DNA of 7,469 nucleotides from Sphingomonadaceae bacterium (GCA_019454625.1 JACFNY010000094.1:1-7469), one strand, 5' to 3'. Numbered from the stretch's first letter, positions 1 through 6,609 are shown. Translations and numbers: made by a program. The notes: generated from the letters alone by a model not told the origin.

Positions 1-1
1 G

Positions 2-259
2 ATCATCTTCGGCCTCACCGCAGCGCTGCACGGGCAGGTCCGCTTCGCAGACGGCGAGGCGGAGCAGCTGAACTTCGATTCCTACCCGCTGCTCCGGCTC
101 GACGAAGCGCCCGAGATCGACGTGCATATCATGGCATCGGATGCGTCGCCGGGTGGTGTCGGCGAGCCCGGCGTGCCGCCGCTCGCCCCCGCACTGGTGA
201 ACGCGATCTTTGCGGCGACCGGCGAGCGCCTGCGCGACCTTCCACTCTATCGCTACTGA
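2..259 (+). CDS. Molybdenum hydroxylase large (Mo-binding) subunit, C-terminal fragment
   Basis: This is the last 85 residues of a protein whose 5' part lies outside the window. The reading frame is open from base 2 to a TGA at 257-259. The tail holds the stretch [20 protein letters not shown] (residues 51-70 of the fragment), typical of the C-terminal active-site region of xanthine dehydrogenase-family large subunits. In that family the Glu of the GEP motif (here fragment residue 55) is the catalytic base next to the molybdenum cofactor. The wording of the tail, ending [11 protein letters not shown], is closest to what I recall for isoquinoline 1-oxidoreductase beta subunit or aldehyde dehydrogenase-type members. 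The substrate cannot be decided from this fragment. The downstream hemH start codon overlaps its stop by one base (TGATG), so the two are probably cotranscribed and translationally coupled. No small [2Fe-2S] subunit is visible here; it would lie upstream if present. Confidence 0.85.
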   Translation: MIFGLTAALHGQVRFADGEAEQLNFDSYPLLRLDEAPEIDVHIMASDASPGGVGEPGVPPLAPALVNAIFAATGERLRDLPLYRY

Positions 260-1278
260 TGCAGCCGGAGGGTCATCCGCCGATCGCCGACGCGAAAGTC
301 GGCGTGCTCACCGTCAACCTCGGGTCGCCGGACGCGCCGGAAGCGGCCGCGGTGAAGCGCTACCTGAAGGAGTTCCTGTCGGACCCGCGCGTCGTCGAAA
401 TCCCGGCGCTCCTCTGGCAGCCGATCCTGCGCGGTATCATCCTCAACACGCGCCCGGCGAAAAGCGCTGCGCTCTACGCCTCGATCTGGGACCGCGCGCG
501 GGGGGATTCGCCGCTTCGCGTCATCACCGCCGATCAGGCGGCAGGGCTTCAGGCGGCGCTCCCCGACGTGACGGTCGATTTCGCGATGCGCTACGGCAAT
601 CCGTCGATCCCGGACCGGCTCGACGCGCTCAGGGCGGCGGGCTGCACGCGCATCCTCATGATGCCGCTCTACCCGCAATACTCGGCGGCGACGACTGCGA
701 CGGTCGTCGACAAGGTCGGCGCGAGCCTGAAGGCGATGCGCTGGCAGCCTGCCGTCCGCTTCCTGCCGCCCTACCACGATGATCCGCTCTATATTTCCGC
801 GCGTGCCGAAGACGCGGGTGCGGCGCTCGCTGCGCTCGATTTCGAGCCGGACGTGCTCGTCGCGTCGTTCCACGGTATGCCCGAACGGACGCTCCGGCTC
901 GGCGATCCCTATCATTGTCAGGCGCAGAAGACGGCGCGGTTGCTGCGCAAGGCGCTGGGGCGCGACGAGGCGGGGTTCCGCACGGCGTTTCAGTCGCGTT
1001 TCGGCAGGGCGGAATGGCTGAAGCCCTATCTCGACAGGACTCTCGAAGCGTTGCCGGGTGAGGGCGTCCGCAAGGTGGCTGTGATCGCGCCGGGTTTCAG
1101 CGCCGACTGCATCGAGACGCTGGAAGAGATCGCGATCCGGGGGCGCGAAATGTTCCTTCACGCAGGTGGAACGCATTTCGCCTGTTTGCGCTGCCTCAAT
1201 GCGGGACCGGCCGGAATGCGGATGCTGACGGGACTTGCCCAGCGCGAACTTGCCGGTTGGCGCGAATCGGGTCATTGA
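259..1278 (+). CDS. hemH: Ferrochelatase (protoporphyrin or coproporphyrin ferrochelatase)
   Basis: This 339-residue protein inserts Fe2+ into a porphyrin in the last part of haem synthesis, and its length is normal for bacterial HemH. Motifs seen are an N-terminal VGVLTVNLGSPDAPE (14-28), the SFHGMP motif with the expected metal-site His at 205, the QSRFGRAEWLKPYLD signature (245-259), and PGFSADCIETLEE (278-290) with the expected active-site Glu at 286. Near the C-terminus C309 and C312 form a CxxC. The [2Fe-2S] ligands of animal ferrochelatase are spaced C-x2-C-x4-C, and the third position here is Pro317, so a cluster of that exact type is not supported. The ATG overlaps the stop of the upstream molybdoenzyme gene and has no clear Shine-Dalgarno, so translation is probably coupled. 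No transmembrane segment is evident. Protoporphyrin as substrate is assumed because the organism looks Gram-negative. Confidence 0.96.
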   Translation: MQPEGHPPIADAKVGVLTVNLGSPDAPEAAAVKRYLKEFLSDPRVVEIPALLWQPILRGIILNTRPAKSAALYASIWDRARGDSPLRVITADQAAGLQAALPDVTVDFAMRYGNPSIPDRLDALRAAGCTRILMMPLYPQYSAATTATVVDKVGASLKAMRWQPAVRFLPPYHDDPLYISARAEDAGAALAALDFEPDVLVASFHGMPERTLRLGDPYHCQAQKTARLLRKALGRDEAGFRTAFQSRFGRAEWLKPYLDRTLEALPGEGVRKVAVIAPGFSADCIETLEEIAIRGREMFLHAGGTHFACLRCLNAGPAGMRMLTGLAQRELAGWRESGH

Positions 1279-1325
1279 TTGCAACAGAGTTGAAAAAAAG
1301 CGAGCAGTACCGGCCAATTGCACTT

Positions 1326-1335
1326 GGGAGGAGAG
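1326..1335 (+). promoter_or_regulatory. Strong ribosome binding site of phaB
   Basis: GGGAGGAGAG lies 5 bases before the ATG at 1341 and is the best Shine-Dalgarno in the window. It fixes the phaB start there. The frame stays open upstream to 1257, inside hemH, but that extension would add 28 residues ahead of the Rossmann fold with no family counterpart. No convincing -35/-10 pair was found in the 62-base gap after hemH. Confidence 0.75.
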
Positions 1336-1340
1336 TCATT

Positions 1341-2063
1341 ATGGGTCGCGTAGCTATCGTCACCGGCGGTTCGCGGGGCATCGGCGAGGCAATCAGCCTC
1401 GAACTCCAGAAAATGGGCATGAAGGTCGCCGCGAACTACGCCGGCAACGATGAGAAGGCGCGTGAGTTCACGGAGCGCACGGGCATTCCCACCTACAAGT
1501 GGGACGTCGGGGATTTCGACGCCTGTCAGGAAGGCGTTCGCAAGGTTGAGGCCGATCTCGGCCCGGTCGACGTTCTCGTCAACAACGCGGGCATCACGCG
1601 CGACGGCACGCTCACGAAGATGGACCGCAAGAGCTGGGACGAGGTGATCGACGTCAACCTCGGCGGCTGCTTCAACATGGCGAAGGCCGTATTCGACGGC
1701 ATGAAGTCCCGCGGCTACGGGCGGATCGTCAACATCGGCTCGATCAACGGGCAGGGCGGCCAGTACGGGCAGGTCAACTACGCCGCCGCCAAGTCGGGCA
1801 TCCACGGCTTCACCAAGGCGCTGGCGCAGGAGGGCGCGCGCTTCGGCATCACCGTGAACGCGCTCGCGCCGGGCTACATCGACACGGACATGGTCGCGGC
1901 GGTGCCGGAGCCGGTGCTCGAGAAGATCGTCGCCAAGATTCCTGTCGGTCGGCTCGGCAAGGCGAGCGAGATCGCGCGGGGCGTCGGCTTCCTCTGCGCC
2001 GAGGACGCGGGCTTCGTCACCGGCTCGACACTGTCGATCAACGGTGGCCAGCACATGTATTGA
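1341..2063 (+). CDS. phaB: Acetoacetyl-CoA reductase (NADPH-dependent, SDR family)
   Basis: This 240-residue classical short-chain dehydrogenase reduces acetoacetyl-CoA to (R)-3-hydroxybutyryl-CoA, the monomer precursor for polyhydroxybutyrate, in the cytoplasm. It shows the cofactor motif TGGSRGIG (8-15), NNAG (81-84), the catalytic Ser134 in NIGSINGQ, and Tyr147/Lys151 in NYAAAK. The stretch GQGGQYGQVNYAAAKSG (137-153) and the ending GGQHMY are typical of PhaB rather than of the related FabG. Length matches the family exactly when the start is set at 1341 behind the strong Shine-Dalgarno. No thiolase (phaA) or synthase (phaC) is in the window, so the PHB role rests on protein resemblance. 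The RHH protein gene starts 6 bases after its stop and is probably cotranscribed. Confidence 0.93.
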   Translation: MGRVAIVTGGSRGIGEAISLELQKMGMKVAANYAGNDEKAREFTERTGIPTYKWDVGDFDACQEGVRKVEADLGPVDVLVNNAGITRDGTLTKMDRKSWDEVIDVNLGGCFNMAKAVFDGMKSRGYGRIVNIGSINGQGGQYGQVNYAAAKSGIHGFTKALAQEGARFGITVNALAPGYIDTDMVAAVPEPVLEKIVAKIPVGRLGKASEIARGVGFLCAEDAGFVTGSTLSINGGQHMY

Positions 2064-2069
2064 GACAGC

Positions 2070-2285
2070 ATGCCGGGACTCATCAAGCGCTCGGTGACGA
2101 TTGCCGGGCATCGCACCTCGGTGAGCCTCGAACCCGTGTTCTGGGATGCGCTCGTCGCGGCGGCTGAGGCGGAGGGACGTTCGGTGAACGCGCTCGTCGC
2201 CGAGATCGACGAGGCGCGGACCACGAACCTTTCAAGCGCGATCCGCGTGTGGCTGTTCGAAAGGCTCAGTCCTCAAGCCAGGTGA
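2070..2285 (+). CDS. Ribbon-helix-helix domain protein (RHH_4 type)
   Basis: This 71-residue soluble protein resembles the RHH_4 family of small alphaproteobacterial proteins. It has a short strand-like segment, RTSVSLEP (15-22), followed by two predicted helices, FWDALVAAAEAEG (24-36) and SVNALVAEIDEAR (38-50), and the conserved-looking NLSSAIRVWLFE (53-64). An RHH fold normally works as an antiparallel dimer that binds DNA through the strand. Whether this family binds DNA, and which genes it targets, is not known to me. It starts 6 bases after phaB with only a weak purine stretch upstream, which suggests coupling. Its last 20 bases overlap the 3' end of purK on the other strand. The small size and the fit to the family make it a real gene and not a shadow. 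Confidence 0.85.
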   Translation: MPGLIKRSVTIAGHRTSVSLEPVFWDALVAAAEAEGRSVNALVAEIDEARTTNLSSAIRVWLFERLSPQAR

Positions 2286-3326
2286 CGTGGCCCATCTTGC
2301 GGCCGGGCTTCACCTCGCTCTTGCCGTAGAGGTGCAGATGCGCGTGCGGGTCGGCGAGGATCGCGGCCCAGTCGTTCGCCTGCGCGCCGATCAGGTTCTG
2401 CATCCGCACCGCCGGCGCGCAGAGCCCGGTTTCGCCGAGGGGGAGCCCGCAGATGGCGCGGATGTGGTTCTCGAACTGGCTGGTGCGCGCGCCCTCGATC
2501 GTCCAGTGCCCGCTGTTGTGGACGCGCGGCGCCATCTCGTTGAACACCGGCCCGTCCGCGCAGGCGAAGAACTCGAGCGTCAGCAGGCCGACATAATCGA
2601 GGGCGTCCGCGACCTTGCGCGCCATCGCGGCGGCGTTCTCGATATGCCCGGCGAGCGCGGCGGGGGCGGGGACTTCGGAGAGGGCGAGGATGCCGCTTTC
2701 GTGGGTGTTGCGCGGTGCGGGGTAGACGACGCTGCTGCCGTCTTCGGCGCGGGCGAGGAGGATCGAGAACTCGGCGTCGAAGTTGACGAAATATTCGTAG
2801 ACGGACGGATTCTCGCCGATGTCGGCCCAGGCTTCGGCGAGGGACGTGCCGCTATCTATACGAACTTGACCCTTGCCGTCGTAGCCGAAGCGGCGCGTCT
2901 TGAGGATGCCGGGGGTGCCGACCTCGCGCACCGCCGCTTCGAGGTCGGCAAGCGAGGACACGGCGCGGTACGGCGCGGCGCGGCCGCCGAGGCCGGTGAA
3001 GAAATCCTTCTCGGCGAGCCGGTCCTGCGCGATCCGCAGCGCCCGCGCGCCGGGGCGCGTCGGCACGCGGGATTCGAGGAACTCGAGGCTCGCGGCGTCG
3101 ACGTTCTCGAACTCGACGGTTGCGACATCGACCGCGGCGGCGAAGGCTGCGAGCGCGGCATGATCGGTGTAGGCGGCGCGGGTGACGGCGGCGGAGACGT
3201 CGCCGGCCGGAAGCTCGGCCTCGGGCGCGAAGATGTGGACGCGGTAGCCCATGCTCGCCGCCGCCATCGCGAGCATACGGCCGAGCTGGCCGCCGCCGAG
3301 GATGCCTATGGTGGAACCGGGCGGAA

Positions 3327-3330
<4 letters not shown>
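2266..3330 (-). CDS. purK: 5-(Carboxyamino)imidazole ribonucleotide synthase (ATP-grasp)
   Basis: The enzyme uses ATP and bicarbonate to carboxylate AIR to N5-CAIR in de novo purine synthesis. The 354 residues fit the family. Seen in order are the N-terminal glycine-rich [13 protein letters not shown] (8-20), VEFENVD (72-78), the ATP-grasp [12 protein letters not shown] (144-155), a strand matching the usual acidic nucleotide-binding segment at [15 protein letters not shown] (177-191), and [14 protein letters not shown] (264-277), a PurK hallmark. The ATG at 3330-3328 is chosen over an in-frame start 42 bases upstream because it forms a 4-base ATGA overlap with the purE stop and gives the canonical N-terminus. 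There is no separate Shine-Dalgarno, so translation is probably coupled to purE. Its 3' end overlaps the RHH gene on the other strand by 20 bases. Confidence 0.96.
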
Positions 3331-3815
<485 letters not shown>

Positions 3816-3835
3816 GCTTTCCCGCGCGTCCTTCC

Positions 3836-3861
3836 CCGAAAGCGGCGCAACCTACTTTCGG
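3836..3861. other. Small inverted repeat in the purE / GGDEF divergent intergenic region
   Basis: CCGAAAG (3836-3842) and CTTTCGG (3855-3861) are perfect 7-base inverted arms around a 12-base spacer, 20 bases upstream of the purE start. An operator with two half-sites or a weak 5' UTR hairpin are both possible. The rest of 3816-3946 holds a relatively A+T-rich patch (about 3876-3905) where promoters may sit, but I could not assign a clear -35/-10 pair on either strand. Confidence 0.3.
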
Positions 3862-3935
3862 CTCGCCTCGCTGTCTATGTTCACCTTACGCACATTCTTT
3901 TATGGGCAGAATGCCGATTGAACCGGGAACCGGCC

Positions 3936-3940
3936 GGGAG
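3936..3940 (+). promoter_or_regulatory. Ribosome binding site deciding the GGDEF gene start
   Basis: GGGAG sits 6 bases before the ATG at 3947. The frame is open further upstream, with ATGs at 3803, 3902 and 3911, but none of these has a comparable Shine-Dalgarno, and the 3803 start would overlap purE. The added N-terminal residues show no domain. Confidence 0.5.
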
Positions 3941-3946
3941 AACAGG

Positions 3947-4675
3947 ATGACGCGGATCGACGAAGGCGGACGCGCGGCACGTGCCTATGGGCGCGTGCAA
4001 ACGCGTGCGGCGCTTGCATCGGTGCCAGCGGCGGACGGGCTGACCGGGCTTCCCGAAGCCGAGCCCGCCGCCGCCATCGCGCAGGTCGCGGCCGCCGCGC
4101 TTCCCGAGCACCTGCGGGACGCCTTCATGGCGCTCCTCGCCGAAACGGAGGAGCTGCGCCGGACGCTCGCGGTCGCGCGCCGCCGCATCGAGGAGCTGGA
4201 AAGGCTGGTCGAATCCGACGAGCTGATGCCGGTCGCCAACCGGCGCGGGCTGATCCGCGACCTCGCCCGCACGCTGGCGGAGGTCGGGCGGCACGGCGTC
4301 CGCGCGGCGCTGATCTTCGTCGACGTCGACAGGCTGAAGACGATCAACGACGTCCACGGCCACCTCGCGGGCGACGCGGCGCTTGTCCACATCGGCGAGA
4401 CGCTGCGCGCGAAGCTGCGCGAATCCGACACGGTGGCGCGTCTCGGCGGCGACGAGTTCGCCATCGTGCTCCGGCATGTCGACGGCGAGCAGGCGCGGGC
4501 GAAGATGGAGCAGATCGTCGCGGCCGTGGCGGCGGCGCCGGTGCGGCTGCGCGGCGAGAGCTTCACCGTCACGATCTCGGCCGGCCTCCACGTGCTGTCG
4601 CCCGGAGAAACCGTGGAAGGCGCGCTGCGGTTCGCCGACAGCGCGATGTACGCACACAAGGCGGACAAGCGCTGA
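3947..4675 (+). CDS. Soluble GGDEF diguanylate cyclase
   Basis: This 242-residue protein probably makes cyclic di-GMP from two GTP. Residues 1-65 form an Ala-rich region with no recognised sensor domain. Residues about 66-92 (ETEELRRTLAVARRRIEELE) look like a coiled coil, suited to the dimerisation that diguanylate cyclases require. The GGDEF domain follows: DELMPVANRRG (91-101, variant of the usual D-LTGL-NRR), FVDVDRLKTINDVHGHLAGD (124-143), intact GGDEF (167-171), and ADSAMYAHK (230-238). RESD (158-161) lies five residues before GGDEF, matching the product-inhibition I-site RxxD. No transmembrane segment or signal peptide is seen, so it should act in the cytosol. It is transcribed away from purEK. 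Its TGA is followed at once by the first copy of the hairpin repeat. Catalytic activity is inferred from intact motifs. Confidence 0.93.
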   Translation: MTRIDEGGRAARAYGRVQTRAALASVPAADGLTGLPEAEPAAAIAQVAAAALPEHLRDAFMALLAETEELRRTLAVARRRIEELERLVESDELMPVANRRGLIRDLARTLAEVGRHGVRAALIFVDVDRLKTINDVHGHLAGDAALVHIGETLRAKLRESDTVARLGGDEFAIVLRHVDGEQARAKMEQIVAAVAAAPVRLRGESFTVTISAGLHVLSPGETVEGALRFADSAMYAHKADKR

Positions 4676-4817
4676 GAACCGCTCGCCGTTCGGCCCATGC
4701 CGGGCTGCAAATGGCGGCTTTCTGCGCTTCCGGTGCTCACGTACTATAAGTACGCTCCGCTCCGGTTCTCGAAATCCGCCATTTTCGCCTCGGCTTGGAC
4801 CGAACGGCGAGCGGTTC
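4676..4817. repeat. 142-bp palindromic intergenic repeat, copy 1 (complete)
   Basis: The element begins directly after the GGDEF gene stop. Its outer arms are perfect 18-base inverted repeats (4676-4693 and 4800-4817, arm GAACCGCTCGCCGTTCGG). Moving inward, 4709-4717 (AAATGGCGG) pairs perfectly with 4776-4784 on the same symmetry centre, with an imperfect stretch between. The centre holds GTACT-ATA-AGTAC (4741-4753) and imperfectly pairing flanks. Bases 4676-4771 match 7374-7469 at 87 of 96 positions without gaps, so this is a repeat family and not a chance hairpin. A transcript would fold into one long stem, which could stop transcription or protect the 3' end. The origin may be a REP/MITE-like element. 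It has no coding capacity that I would call. Confidence 0.9.
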
Positions 4818-4826
4818 CCGGACATT

Positions 4827-4841
4827 CGATCAGACTGATCG
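4827..4841. promoter_or_regulatory. Perfect 15-bp palindrome, candidate operator
   Basis: CGATCAGACTGATCG has 7-base perfect arms around one central A. It ends 64 bases before the DUF2061 start and is followed at once by GGAA-GT-TTCC (4841-4850). This symmetry and placement suit a dimeric repressor or activator site. No known regulator consensus was matched, and the site lies outside the repeat element. Confidence 0.35.
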
Positions 4842-4860
4842 GAAGTTTCCACTTTCATTA

Positions 4861-4877
4861 TTGAGAATCAATCGCAA
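4861..4877. promoter_or_regulatory. Possible Fur-type box upstream of the DUF2061 gene
   Basis: TTGAGAATCAATCGCAA is an imperfect palindrome in which 12 of 16 non-central bases match its own reverse complement. The inner 15 bases share 11 with the core of the classical Fur consensus (TGATAATCATTATCA). It sits 28 bases before the ATG at 4906, within a locally A+T-rich stretch suited to a promoter. The regulator assignment is an inference from similarity only; Irr or another FUR-family protein, or chance in an A+T-rich patch, are alternatives. Confidence 0.35.
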
Positions 4878-4892
4878 TATAGGGTTCGTGAA

Positions 4893-4898
4893 AAGGAG
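4893..4898 (+). promoter_or_regulatory. Ribosome binding site of the DUF2061 gene
   Basis: AAGGAG lies 7 bases before the ATG at 4906 and decides that start. The open frame reaches back to 4795, inside the repeat, and in-frame GTGs occur at 4888 and 4903. The Shine-Dalgarno spacing and the family N-terminus favour 4906. Confidence 0.7.
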
Positions 4899-4905
4899 CC
4901 TCGTG

Positions 4906-5121
4906 ATGTCCCGCGATCTCGCCAAGACCGGCACCTATCTGGCGCTGCACCTGACGATCGGGTTTACGGTCGCCTACCTGCTGACCGGCTCGATCGCCAT
5001 CGCCGGAGGCATCGCGCTCATCGAGCCGATGGTGAACGCCGTCGCCTTCTTTTTCCACGAGAAGGCGTGGGCCGCGGCGCCCGCATGCGGCGGCCGTTTC
5101 CGCGCCGCGATGACGGCCTGA
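4906..5121 (+). CDS. DUF2061 family small membrane protein
   Basis: This 71-residue protein matches the DUF2061 pattern: a short basic start (SRDLAKTGTY), a first hydrophobic segment (about 10-26, YLALHLTIGFTVAYLL), then TGSIAIAGGIALIEP (27-41) as the start of a second hydrophobic segment, and VNAVAFFFHEKAW (43-55). The TGS, IALIEP-VN and FHEK-W elements are what I recall as conserved in the family. It is probably an inner-membrane protein with two helices; its function is unknown. The last 16 residues are Ala/Arg-rich and poorly conserved in appearance. It has its own Shine-Dalgarno and likely its own promoter, with a Fur-like box and a palindrome upstream. The next gene, mgtE, starts 88 bases later and appears separately initiated. 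Confidence 0.88.
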   Translation: MSRDLAKTGTYLALHLTIGFTVAYLLTGSIAIAGGIALIEPMVNAVAFFFHEKAWAAAPACGGRFRAAMTA

Positions 5122-5196
5122 CGAACCCGCTGATGAAAAAGCGTTCGCATCGCCCTGCGGACGGCGCCTTACGATGGAAATGTAACCCCCGCGCGC

Positions 5197-5202
5197 TATA
5201 AG
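5197..5202 (+). promoter_or_regulatory. Possible -10 element giving a leaderless mgtE transcript
   Basis: TATAAG ends 7 bases before the mgtE ATG at 5210. If it is a -10 hexamer, transcription would begin at or within a base or two of the ATG, giving a leaderless mRNA. This fits the absence of any Shine-Dalgarno in the GC-rich stretch before the ATG. A matching -35 at normal spacing is not evident (TTACGA at 5169-5174 is 22 bases away), so the call is tentative. Confidence 0.3.
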
Positions 5203-5209
5203 CGGCGGC

Positions 5210-6605
5210 ATGTCCGACGAGGTCGACGATAAGGATCAGGGCCCGGCGCCCCGCGAGGCGCTGGAAGACAACCGGCTGACGGGCGCGTTCGTCGACGAGG
5301 TGACGGAGGCGCTCGCGGCCGGCGATTCCGCGCGCGTGCAGGAACTCGCCGAGCCGCTGCACCCCGCCGACATCGCCGACCTCATCGAGCAGGTGGAGCC
5401 GGACGAGCGCCAGCCGCTCGCCGCGGCGCTCGGCGACGTGCTCGACGCCGACGTCATCTCCGAAATGAACGACGTCGTGCGCGAGCAGCTGATCGACGTG
5501 CTCGATCCGGGGCAGGTCGCCGACGTCGTCACGCAGATGGAGACCGACGACGCGGTCGCCATCATCGAGGACATGGACGAGGAGGACCAGGCCGAGGTCC
5601 TCCGGTCGCTGCCCGCGAACGAACGCGCCGCCATCGAGGAGGCGCTGGGCTATCCGGAGGAGTCCGCCGGACGCCTGATGCAGCGCGGTGCCCGAATACT
5701 GGACGGTCGGACAGGTCATCGACTTCCTGCGGCAGGCCGGCGACGACGTGACCAGCGACTTCTGGGAGATCTTCGTCGTCGATCCGTCGCACAAGCCCGT
5801 CGGCACGATGCGGCTGTCGCTGGTGCTGCGCTCGCCGCGCAACCTGCTCGTCAGCGACGTGATGCAGCGCGAGCAGACGCTGATCCCGGTCGACATGGAC
5901 CAGGAAGAGGTGGCGCTGCGCTTCCAGAAATACGCGCTGATCTCGGCGGCGGTCGTCGATGCCTCCGGGCGCCTCGTCGGCGTCATCACCGTCGACGACG
6001 TCGTCCACATCATCCAGGAAGAGGCGGACGAGGACATCCTCCGCCTGTCGGGCGCCGGCGACGGCGACATCAACGACAGCGTGCGCGAGATCGTGTCCAC
6101 GCGGCTGCGCTGGCTCGTCGTCAACCTCGGCACCGCGATCATCGCCTCCGTCGTCATCGGCTTCTTCGCAGGCACCATCGAGAAGATGGTCGCGCTCGCC
6201 ATCCTGATGCCGATCGTCTCGGCGCTCGGCGGCAACGCCGCGACGCAGACGATGGCGGTGACGGTGCGCGCGCTCGCCACCGACCAGCTCACCGAGGCGA
6301 ACACGCGGCGCACGATCCTGAAGGAAATCCGCGTCGCGCTGATCAACGGCGCGTCGATCGCGTTTCTCGTCGGGGTGGCGGCAGGGCTCTATTTCGTCAA
6401 CGTGCACCTCGGCCTCGTCATCGCCGCGGCGATGATCGGGAATATCCTCGTCGCGGGCCTTGCCGGGGTCCTCGTGCCGCTGACGCTCGACCGGATGGAG
6501 GTCGATCCGGCGGTCTCCTCGCCCGTGTTCGTCACCATGACCACGGACGTGATGGGCTTCCTGTTCTTCCTCGGCCTCGCCGCGGCGACCGGCCTCACGG
6601 GCTAG
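5210..6605 (+). pseudogene. mgtE: MgtE magnesium transporter, frameshifted near 5687
   Basis: MgtE is a homodimeric inner-membrane Mg2+ channel gated by cytosolic Mg2+. The first frame (5210-5686, 159 residues) carries the helical MgtE N domain, ending YPEESAGRLMQR. The family then switches here to the +1 frame: VPEYWTVGQVIDFL begins at 5688 and runs to TAG at 6603-6605 (305 residues). That part has two CBS domains (about residues 1-55 and 58-112), then five predicted membrane helices (about 141-161, 167-185, 218-238, 242-266, 286-303), the GGNAATQT motif (181-188) and TTDVMGFLFFLGLA (285-298), where the family's pore Asp is expected (D287). Neither half contains an internal stop, and coding bias is preserved throughout, so the lesion is recent or a sequence error. 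Restored length would be about 468, normal for MgtE. Without repair the first frame reads wrong residues to 6613 and loses the entire channel. Confidence 0.85.
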
Positions 6606-6609
6606 GCCG

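Noticed and set aside
253..1323. Long open frame on the minus strand opposite hemH (356 codons)
   Set aside because: Arg-rich, no recognisable domain, fully overlapped by a confident ferrochelatase gene; a product of GC-rich codon bias.
1279..1340. Sigma-70 promoter for phaB (TTGAAA at 1290)
   Set aside because: No acceptable -10 hexamer at 16-18 bases; the GC-rich sequence there does not support a call.
4676..4740. Shared minus-strand peptide start (MSTGSAESR...) seen in both repeat copies
   Set aside because: It comes from a GTG inside the repeat on the minus strand and is identical only because the repeat DNA is; the frames then run antisense into two unrelated genes, with no Shine-Dalgarno.
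3881..4858. 325-codon minus-strand frame opposite the GGDEF gene
   Set aside because: It is opposite a GGDEF domain with intact motifs and has an Arg/His/Asp-rich shadow composition.
5122..5209. Rho-independent terminator after DUF2061
   Set aside because: Only short GC pairings are present and there is no T-run after them.
5681..5690. Programmed ribosomal frameshift in mgtE
   Set aside because: There is no slippery heptamer or obvious stimulatory structure, and about four conserved residues are missing at the junction, which fits a deletion better than recoding.
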